NCBI RefSeq assembly: GCF_018866325.1
Contig: NZ_CP076457.1
Location: 5,243,001 to 5,307,000 of the forward strand
Origin: Streptomyces sp. YPW6
GTDB taxonomy: Bacteria; Actinomycetota; Actinomycetes; Streptomycetales; Streptomycetaceae
Direction of reading: 5' to 3'
Length of the DNA stretch: 64,000 nt
Below are positions 57,978 to 64,000 of the stretch, in pieces; positions within the stretch are counted from its first letter, which is position 1; each line of letters begins with the position of its first letter. The notes beneath the pieces are model-generated. The model searched no databases, had not been told where the DNA came from, and saw nothing but the letters and a program-made list of their open reading frames with translations. A program made the position numbers and the translations under genes.

Positions 57978-59642
57978 TTGGCTGAGTACATCTACACCAT
58001 GCGCAAGACGCGCAAAGCGCACGGCGACAAGGTGATTCTCGATGACGTCAATCTGAACTTCCTGCCCGGTGCGAAGATCGGTGTCGTGGGCCCCAACGGC
58101 GCCGGCAAGTCCACGGTGCTGAAGATCATGGCGGGCCTGGAGCAGCCGTCCAACGGTGACGCCTTCCTGTCGCCCGGCTTCACCGTCGGCATCCTCATGC
58201 AGGAGCCGAAGCTCGACGAGTCGAAGACCGTCCTGGAGAACGTCCAGGACGGCGCCGCCGAGACCATGGGCAAGCTGAAGCGCTTCAACGAGGTCGCCGA
58301 GCTCATGGCGACCGACTACTCCGACGCGCTGATGGAGGAGATGGGCAAGCTCCAGGAGGACTTGGACCACGCGAACGCGTGGGACCTGGACGCCCAGCTG
58401 GAGCAGGCCATGGACGCCCTGGGCTGCCCGCCCGGCGACTGGCCGGTCACCAACCTCTCCGGTGGCGAGAAGCGCCGGGTGGCGCTCTGCAAGCTCCTCA
58501 TCGAGGCCCCGGACCTGCTCCTCCTCGACGAGCCCACCAACCACCTGGACGCCGAGTCGGTGAACTGGCTGGAGCAGCACCTCTCGAAGTACGCGGGTGC
58601 CGTCGTCGCCGTCACCCACGACCGGTACTTCCTCAACAACGTCGCCGAGTGGATCCTCGAACTCGACCGCGGCCGCGCCATCCCCTACGAGGGCAACTAC
58701 TCCACCTACCTCGACAAGAAGGCCGCCCGCCTCAAGGTCGAGGGGCGCAAGGACGAGAAGCGCCAGAAGCGCCTCAAGGAGGAGCTGGAGTGGGTGCGGT
58801 CGAACGCCAAGGGGCGCCAGACCAAGTCCAAGGCCCGTCTCGCCCGTTACGAGGAGATGGCGGCCGAGGCCGACAAGATGCGGAAGCTGGACTTCGAGGA
58901 GATCCAGATCCCGCCGGGGCCCCGGCTCGGTTCCATCGTCGTCGAGGTCGAGAACCTCTCGAAGGCCTTCGGCGACAAGGTCCTCATCGACGACCTGTCG
59001 TTCACGCTGCCCCGTAACGGCATCGTCGGCGTCATCGGCCCGAACGGCGCGGGCAAGACCACGCTGTTCAAGATGATCCAGGGCCTGGAGACCCCCGACA
59101 GCGGCACGGTCAAGATCGGTGACACGGTCAAGATCTCCTACGTCGACCAGTCCCGCGCCAACATCGACCCGAAGAAGACCCTCTGGGCCGTCGTCTCGGA
59201 CGAGCTGGACTACATCAACGTCGGCCAGGTCGAGATGCCGTCCCGCGCCTACGTCTCCGCGTTCGGCTTCAAGGGCCCGGACCAGCAGAAGCCGGCCGGG
59301 GTCCTCTCCGGTGGTGAGCGCAACCGCCTCAACCTGGCGCTGACGCTCAAGGAGGGCGGCAACCTGCTGCTCCTCGACGAGCCCACCAACGACCTCGACG
59401 TGGAGACCCTGTCCTCGCTCGAGAACGCGCTGCTGGAGTTCCCCGGTGCCGCGGTGGTCATCTCCCACGACCGCTGGTTCCTGGACCGTGTCGCCACGCA
59501 CATCCTCGCCTACGAGGGTGACTCCAAGTGGTACTGGTTCGAGGGTAACTTCGAGTCGTACGAGAAGAACAAGATCGACCGCCTCGGCCCGGACGCGGCC
59601 CGCCCGCACCGTGCCACGTACAAGAAGCTCACGCGAGGCTGA
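57978..59642 (+). CDS. ettA: Energy-dependent translational throttle protein EttA (ABC-F)
   Basis: 554 residues from TTG 57978 (MAEYIYTMRKTRKAHGDKV); no clear SD. Two ABC domains: Walker A GVVGPNGAGKSTVL (about 37-50) with NLSGGEKRRVALC and LLLLDEPTNHLDAESVNWLE; and GVIGPNGAGKTTLF (about 352) with LSGGERNRLNLAL and LLLDEPTNDLDVETLSSLE. The Arm insertion and the PtIM linker (ARLKVEGRKDEKRQKRLKEELEWVRS...KARLARYEEM) are present. EttA binds the ribosomal E site and gates the first peptide bond according to ATP/ADP. Confidence 0.96.
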   Translation: MAEYIYTMRKTRKAHGDKVILDDVNLNFLPGAKIGVVGPNGAGKSTVLKIMAGLEQPSNGDAFLSPGFTVGILMQEPKLDESKTVLENVQDGAAETMGKLKRFNEVAELMATDYSDALMEEMGKLQEDLDHANAWDLDAQLEQAMDALGCPPGDWPVTNLSGGEKRRVALCKLLIEAPDLLLLDEPTNHLDAESVNWLEQHLSKYAGAVVAVTHDRYFLNNVAEWILELDRGRAIPYEGNYSTYLDKKAARLKVEGRKDEKRQKRLKEELEWVRSNAKGRQTKSKARLARYEEMAAEADKMRKLDFEEIQIPPGPRLGSIVVEVENLSKAFGDKVLIDDLSFTLPRNGIVGVIGPNGAGKTTLFKMIQGLETPDSGTVKIGDTVKISYVDQSRANIDPKKTLWAVVSDELDYINVGQVEMPSRAYVSAFGFKGPDQQKPAGVLSGGERNRLNLALTLKEGGNLLLLDEPTNDLDVETLSSLENALLEFPGAAVVISHDRWFLDRVATHILAYEGDSKWYWFEGNFESYEKNKIDRLGPDAARPHRATYKKLTRG

Positions 59643-59647
59643 TCGTC

Positions 59648-60070
59648 TTGGCCCGTCACCTCTACAGCTGCCCCCTGCGCTGGTCGGACATGGACGCCTT
59701 CGGCCACGTCAACAACGTGGTCTTCCTCCGCTACCTGGAGGAGGCGCGCATCGACTTCATGTTCCGGCTGGCGCCCGGGGACGGTTCCCCCTCGTTCTCG
59801 GGCGGGTCCGTCGTGGCCCGGCACGAGATCGACTACGTACGGCCGCTGGTCCACCGGCACGAGCCGGTGACCGTCGAGTCGTGGGTCACGAGGATAGGCG
59901 CCGCGTCCCTGACGATCGCCTACGAGATCAAGGACGCCGAGCAGGTGTACGTACGCGCCTCGACCGTCGTCGTGCCGTACGACCTGGCGGCGGAGCGGCC
60001 CCGGCGGATCTCCGCCGAGGAGAAGCTCTTCCTCCAGCAGTACCTGGCAGAGGAGCCCGCCGCGGCATGA
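59648..60070 (+). CDS. Hotdog-fold acyl-CoA thioesterase (4HBT/YbgC type)
   Basis: 140 residues from TTG 59648, five bases after the ettA stop. The 4-hydroxybenzoyl-CoA thioesterase signature is complete: LRWSDMDAFGHVNNVVFLRYLEEARIDFM, with the catalytic Asp of DMDAFGHVNN (about 15). HEIDYVRPLVHRHEPVTVESWV and VYVRASTVVVPYD follow. It hydrolyses acyl-CoAs; substrate unknown. Probably cotranscribed with ettA and the next gene (4-bp overlap). Confidence 0.92.
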   Translation: MARHLYSCPLRWSDMDAFGHVNNVVFLRYLEEARIDFMFRLAPGDGSPSFSGGSVVARHEIDYVRPLVHRHEPVTVESWVTRIGAASLTIAYEIKDAEQVYVRASTVVVPYDLAAERPRRISAEEKLFLQQYLAEEPAAA

Positions 60071-60795
60071 CCGTGCCTGTGCAGTCGCTGCTGTTCGCCG
60101 ACCCGAGGGAGGCGGCGGATCTCGCCGCCTTCCTCGGTCGGCTGCTCCACTACGACCGGGCCGCCGCGGTCCGGTTGCAGGCGGGCGGCGGCGACGCGCT
60201 GGCTGTGTTCGGCCGCCCGCCCTCCTTCGAGGTCCTCGCCATCCGCACCGCCCGCCTGGCCCGCCCCGAGACGCTCGACGTCACGGTGTCGGCGGGGGAA
60301 CTGCTGGAGTCCCTCCACGTTTCCGGTGATGCCGACGGTCCCGGCGAGGGCCCGGGGGAGCGGGGCGGTGTGCTGCCCGCGCCGGTCACCGGGCCCCCCT
60401 GGACCGGGGTCCTGCCGCCCCGGGGGCCCTGGCGGGAGCAGGAGGGGCTGCCCGGCCCCGACGCCCTGCGCGCCGCCCTCGACGAGGCCGTCGCGGAATT
60501 CCGTACGCGGGACGAGGCGCTGCCCGAGGAGTCCCGCACCCGCGCCGAGCGCGACCGGATCGGCCGCGAGATCTGGTCCCGGCCGGTCGGCACGACGGAC
60601 CTGCCGCTGCGCGCCGTGCACGCCGCCCAGTCCCTCGGCTTCCTCCGCCCCGACCCCGGCTTCCCCGTGTCGCTGCTCGCGGCCGGCGGCTGGCTGCGGC
60701 TGCGGACCCCCTTCGGCTCCATCGCGCTGCGCCGCGACCCGGTCGGCGGTCTGGGCGGGCCCGGCGGGCTCAGCCTCTCCGTCGGACGCGGCTGA
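60067..60795 (+). CDS. Conserved hypothetical protein coupled to thioesterase
   Basis: 242 residues; ATGA overlap with the thioesterase gene. The N-terminal half has LADPREAADLAAFLGRLLHYDRAAAVRLQAGGGDALAVFGRPP and an AIRTARL strand. A disordered insert (GDADGPGEGPGERGG) separates it from a helical C-terminal half (LRAALDEAVAEFRTRDE; RAVHAAQSLGFL) ending in beta strands (GGWLRLRTPFGSIALR). No known family or catalytic motif. Streptomyces neighbours of ettA/thioesterase commonly include such a gene. Confidence 0.75.
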   Translation: MTVPVQSLLFADPREAADLAAFLGRLLHYDRAAAVRLQAGGGDALAVFGRPPSFEVLAIRTARLARPETLDVTVSAGELLESLHVSGDADGPGEGPGERGGVLPAPVTGPPWTGVLPPRGPWREQEGLPGPDALRAALDEAVAEFRTRDEALPEESRTRAERDRIGREIWSRPVGTTDLPLRAVHAAQSLGFLRPDPGFPVSLLAAGGWLRLRTPFGSIALRRDPVGGLGGPGGLSLSVGRG

Positions 60796-60800
60796 GCGGT

Positions 60801-61035
60801 CGAGCGGCGCGGCCCGGCCGATTCGTCGGGTGCCGCCCGGCCCATCGAGTGGTGCGGCCCGGCCGAACCGTCGGGCGGTGCCCCGGCCATCGAGCGGTAC
60901 GGCGGCCCGGCCGAGCCGTCGGGCGCGTCGGAACCGCCCTGCCTCCACGCCCCGGCCGCGCCGTTCTCGGACGCGCCGGAACCGGTCGGCATCTCGGACG
61001 CGCCAGAACCGGTCGGCTCCCGGATGCGCCGGTTC
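60801..61035. repeat. Two tandem-repeat arrays between convergent genes
   Basis: About three copies of a 45-47 bp unit (CGAGCGGTGCGGCCCGGCCGA...CGTCGGGCGGTGCC...GGCCAT, 60801-60930) are followed by two and a half copies of a 27-bp unit (TCGGACGCGCCGGAACCGGT, from about 60967 and 60994). It lies between the hypothetical gene (stop 60795) and the minus-strand ABC gene (stop 61067). No gene or terminator-like stem could be placed here. Confidence 0.75.
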
Positions 61036-61066
61036 CGTCCGGTCGGCCGTCGGCCGTGTCGTCCCG

Positions 61067-62110
61067 CTACTCCTTCTCCGTTGCGCCCGCCCGCCCGGCC
61101 GCCGACGCATCCGGCCGGCCGCCCTCCGACGCCTCGTGCGCGTCCGGCCAGACGCCGATGTGGTCCTGCTCCAGCTCCAGGAGCACCCGGTGCTCCATCC
61201 CCAGCGCCTGCGTGTAGTCCGCGGGCAACTGGAGCCGTCCCGCTCGGTCGAGCATCGCGTACTCCCGGGCCACCTGCGACTCCTGCCCCGTCGCCGCGTC
61301 GACCTCCGTGCGGCGCAGCACCTCGGAGGACGTACGGCCGTCGCGGATGGCGACCGTACGCCGGACCTCGTTCGCGACCGCCTGGTCATGGGTGACGATC
61401 ACGATCGAGGTGCCCAGCTCCTCGTTGGCGCGCCGGAACGCGGCGAAGACCTGCTCCCCGGTGGCCGAGTCCAGCTCGCCGGTCGGCTCGTCGGCCAGCA
61501 GCACGGACGGGTCGTTGGCCAGCGCCACCGCGATGGCCACCCGCTGCTGCTGCCCGCCGGACAACTGCTGGGGCCGCCGGTCACGGCAGTCCGCGATGTC
61601 GAGCATGGCGAGCAACGACTCGGCCCGGGAGGCCCGTTCGCGCTTTCCGGCCCCGCCGCGCAACTGCATGGGCAGGGTGATGTTCTGGATCGCGGTGAGA
61701 TACGGCAGCAGGTTGCGGGCGGTCTGCTGCCAGACGAACCCGACCACGTCGCGCCGGTAGCGCAGCCGCTCCTTCGGGCCCATCGACAGCAGATCGCACC
61801 CCGCGACCTTCGCCGAGCCCGCCGTCGGGACGTCCAGCCCGGCCAGGATGTTCATCAGCGTCGACTTGCCGCTGCCCGACGCACCCACCAGGGCCATCAA
61901 CTCGCCTTCGGTGACGAGCAGATCGAGACCCTGAAGGGCCTGGACCTCCACCCCGTCCGTGGTGAAGATCCGCACCACCCGGTCGCAGGCGATCAGCGCG
62001 TCGTGCCCGTAGGAGGGGCGGTCGCGGCGGGCCGCGGCCCGCCGCTCCAGCTCCGCGAGTGTCGTCCCGGCCGCGCGGGCCGTGCCTGCCGTCTCGGTGG
62101 ACGAGGTCAT
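61067..62110 (-). CDS. MacB/LolD-type ABC transporter ATP-binding protein
   Basis: 347 residues; ATG 62110 after GGCAGGAG. An N-terminal extension of about 35 residues precedes Walker A LVGASGSGKSTLMNILAGLD (about 74-93), the Q-loop GFVWQQTARNLLPYLT, signature LSGGQQQRVAIAVALAND, Walker B VLLADEPTGELDSATG and H-loop IVIVTHDQAVA. After the ABC core there is an extra C-terminal domain of about 80 residues (EYAMLDRAGRLQLPADYTQALGM, an AbrB-like strand pattern). It is coupled to the FtsX-like permease by a 4-bp overlap. Substrate unknown. Confidence 0.92.
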   Translation of the reverse strand: MTSSTETAGTARAAGTTLAELERRAAARRDRPSYGHDALIACDRVVRIFTTDGVEVQALQGLDLLVTEGELMALVGASGSGKSTLMNILAGLDVPTAGSAKVAGCDLLSMGPKERLRYRRDVVGFVWQQTARNLLPYLTAIQNITLPMQLRGGAGKRERASRAESLLAMLDIADCRDRRPQQLSGGQQQRVAIAVALANDPSVLLADEPTGELDSATGEQVFAAFRRANEELGTSIVIVTHDQAVANEVRRTVAIRDGRTSSEVLRRTEVDAATGQESQVAREYAMLDRAGRLQLPADYTQALGMEHRVLLELEQDHIGVWPDAHEASEGGRPDASAAGRAGATEKE

Positions 62111-64000
62111 CGGGAGTCTCCTGCCCTGAGTTCGGTGATCGATCCGCGGCGGCTCGCCCACCACGCCTGAACGCCCGCGACCGCGGCGGTGAGTGCCACC
62201 ACCCCGGCGGCCGGCAGTACCAGCGACCAGAGGTCGGCGCGGACCGCGACGGGGCTCGTGTCCGATCCGGCGACGCCCGCGAGCGCCAGCGGCACCAGGT
62301 CGACGCCGGGGGAGAGCAGGACGATGGCCGCCCAGCCGGTGAGCAGCCCGCCGCCCGCCGCCAGCAGCGCCTGCGGTGTCGCCTCGAAGGCCAGCAGCCG
62401 CCGCCCCTGCCCGGTGGTGAGCCCCATCGTCCGCAGCCGCGCCAGCAGCGTTCTGCGCTCAGGCGCGGTCCGGAGCAGCGACAGCAGAACGGCCAGCAGC
62501 GCGTATCCGGCACCCGCCGCGACGGCCGCCAGGTAGATCCGCTGGGCCCCCGCCTGCATCGGGGTGTCGACGTACCGCGCGCGCTCCTCGGACCGCAGCT
62601 GTACGTCGAACTCCCCGCCCGCCCCGTTGGCCGCCGCGCGCAGCTCCTTCGGGTCGGGGGCGCCGGTGAGCAGCAGCGTGGTGGGCGCCCGCTGCTCCAG
62701 CGAGGCGGAGTCGACGATCAGGAAGTTCGAGGTGGTGAGCGACGCCACCCGCTCGACGGTCCCGACCACCCGGACCGAGAAGTTCCCGGACAGCGTGTCG
62801 AGCGCGTGCGTCTGCCGGCCCAGCCGGGCCGCCACCGCCGGGGAGGCGATGACCGGCAGCACACGCTCCGGGCCGGACTCCGCGCCCTCGGACGCCGCCG
62901 CGGAGCCGGTCGCCCTCAGCAGGCCGCCGGGGAAGGCCGGCACCCCGGTCGTGCGGGCCAGCCGGGTGTACGAGGCCGGGTCGACGCCCACCAGGGTCAT
63001 CGCCCTCGCCCCGGTGGCGGTGCCGCCACCGGGGTCCGCGGCCGGACCCGTGACCGCACCCCCGCCCTCGGTACCCCTGCCGTCCGCACCGCCGTCACCG
63101 GCCGCCGCCGTCGGCAGGGCCACGCCGAACTCGACCCGCAGCGGGGCCGCGCTCCGTACCCCGTCCAGGTCCCGGACCGTACGGACCAACGCGTCGGGCA
63201 GCGTCGCCCGTTCGCTTGCGCCGCTGACCCGTGCGTCCGCGCCGACGGTCGTCAGCGCCGCGTCGTCCCGCGCGTCCCCGATCCCGGCGACGACCGAGCC
63301 GCCGAACGCCGCCGTGGCCAGCGCCAGCAGCAGGGCCAGCAGCGGCAGTGCGCCGCCGGCCGAGGAACGGCCGGCCCGGGCCAGCGCCAGGAAGCCGATG
63401 GCCCCGCGCAGCCGGGCCACGGGGCGCGCGGCGAGCCGCAGGGGCAGCGGATGGAGGCGGACCAGCACCAGCGCCGCGATCAGCGCCACCAGCACGGGTG
63501 CCGCGCTGACCAGCAGATCGGTGCCGCCGGACGTGCCGCGACGGCGCAGCGCCGTCACCGCGCCCACCGCCAGGACGAGCAGGGTCAGTTCGGCGACGGT
63601 CCGCCGACGCGAGGGCCGGGCATCCACCATGTCCTCGCGAGCGCCGTGCAGGGCCGGCCGGATGTGCTGGAGCGTCGTCCGCAGAGGCAGTGCGACACAC
63701 ACCAGAAGCCCCACGCCCGCCGCTGCCAGCGCTGCCGGCAGCCACCGGGCCTCGCCCACGGCGAGTACCGCGAGGAGGAGTCCGAGCGCGCTCGCGGGCA
63801 CCACGGTCACCGCCGTCTCCGCGAGCAGCCGGCCGCCGATGCCGCGCAGCGAGCCGCCGCGCGAACGCATCAGCGCCAGTTCGTCCTTGCGGCGGGAGGC
63901 GATCAGCGCACCCGCCATCACCAGGACGACGGCGGCCACGGAGCCGATACCGAGGGCGGCGACGGCGATCACCGCCGCGATCGCGTCCCGCATCCGCGCG
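62107..64000 (-). CDS. FtsX-like ABC permease, 5' end cut by window edge
   Basis: At least 630 residues are visible; the N-terminus lies beyond the right edge. The first visible TM is AAVIAVAALGIGSVAAVVLVMAGALIAS, followed by an FtsX segment KDELALMRSRGGSLRGIGG. Further TMs run to about residue 245. A large extracytoplasmic domain lies at about 250-490, with an inserted Gly/Ala/Asp-rich stretch (AAAGDGGADGRGTEGGGA), and a second FtsX block follows (LLSLLRTAPERRTLLARLRTMGLTTGQGRRL). It is the membrane partner of the ATPase at 61067-62110. It fits two-FtsX-domain permeases of about 900-1100 aa. Confidence 0.9.
   Translation of the reverse strand, partial: ARMRDAIAAVIAVAALGIGSVAAVVLVMAGALIASRRKDELALMRSRGGSLRGIGGRLLAETAVTVVPASALGLLLAVLAVGEARWLPAALAAAGVGLLVCVALPLRTTLQHIRPALHGAREDMVDARPSRRRTVAELTLLVLAVGAVTALRRRGTSGGTDLLVSAAPVLVALIAALVLVRLHPLPLRLAARPVARLRGAIGFLALARAGRSSAGGALPLLALLLALATAAFGGSVVAGIGDARDDAALTTVGADARVSGASERATLPDALVRTVRDLDGVRSAAPLRVEFGVALPTAAAGDGGADGRGTEGGGAVTGPAADPGGGTATGARAMTLVGVDPASYTRLARTTGVPAFPGGLLRATGSAAASEGAESGPERVLPVIASPAVAARLGRQTHALDTLSGNFSVRVVGTVERVASLTTSNFLIVDSASLEQRAPTTLLLTGAPDPKELRAAANGAGGEFDVQLRSEERARYVDTPMQAGAQRIYLAAVAAGAGYALLAVLLSLLRTAPERRTLLARLRTMGLTTGQGRRLLAFEATPQALLAAGGGLLTGWAAIVLLSPGVDLVPLALAGVAGSDTSPVAVRADLWSLVLPAAGVVALTAAVAGVQAWWASRRGSITELRAGDSR

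Overview
The window is 64 kb of very GC-rich DNA with the gene density, codon use (C or G at third positions, GTG and TTG starts) and gene families of a Streptomyces chromosome. Streptomyces-typical content includes an XRE/DUF5753 plus DUF397 pair, a dynamin pair (dynA/dynB) followed by ssbB, a CGNR regulator, several two-component systems, a thioester-domain surface protein with an LAxTG sortase signal, and TTA leucine codons at the very start of two genes. All family calls come from reading motifs; no database search was run.

Layout. (1) 1-7028 is an accessory block. It starts with the partial gene of a SAM-dependent methyltransferase-like enzyme on the minus strand. A TetR-type promoter/operator then drives a class II aldolase/MtnB-like protein and an acireductone dioxygenase (ARD)-like protein, both with substituted metal ligands. 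Next come an XRE/NB-ARC regulator, a TetR repressor, a type II haloacid dehalogenase and a class V PLP enzyme. Identical half-site architecture links the promoter at 1207-1258 to the tetR intergenic region at 4771-4788. (2) 7003-10644: XRE/DUF397 pair, two small unknown genes and a DUF4157 metallopeptidase-like protein with an unassigned C-terminal domain. (3) 10745-13227: epoxide hydrolase, CGNR regulator and membrane protein. (4) 13424-19121: a two-component system, a RecD2-type helicase and citrate synthase. (5) 19776-26012: copper ATPase and copper chaperone behind a CsoR-type operator, then a divergent TetR/MMPL exporter pair.

(6) 26243-36698: methyltransferase, small HTH protein, DinB-like protein, then a myo-inositol catabolic cluster (divergent IolE-type isomerase; iolC, aldolase, iolB, iolD and mmsA) and a DUF4291 gene. 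(7) 36967-46505: GNAT, an alpha/beta hydrolase fused to an ABC ATPase plus its permease, a vWA lipoprotein, a second GNAT, a secreted FG-GAP propeller and an amidase. (8) 46856-50818: two-component system followed by an ABC-2 exporter; then a tRNA-Arg. (9) 51303-57104: dynA, dynB, ssbB and the thioester surface protein. (10) 57140-64000: small membrane-anchored protein, EttA-type ABC-F factor, hotdog thioesterase, unknown protein, and a MacB-type ABC ATPase with an FtsX-like permease cut by the right edge.

Two themes run through the window. First, many genes have a -10-like TAnnnT hexamer exactly 6-7 nt before the start codon and no Shine-Dalgarno sequence, as expected of leaderless mRNAs. 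Second, short tandem repeats cluster at gene ends and operon junctions (14515, 30158, 31365, 34393, 36680, 43029, 48010, 60801). Several of them lengthen proteins or change how neighbouring genes are translationally coupled. The least ordinary parts are the left-edge cluster, the DUF4157 protein, the hydrolase-ABC fusion and the repeat-built gene junctions.
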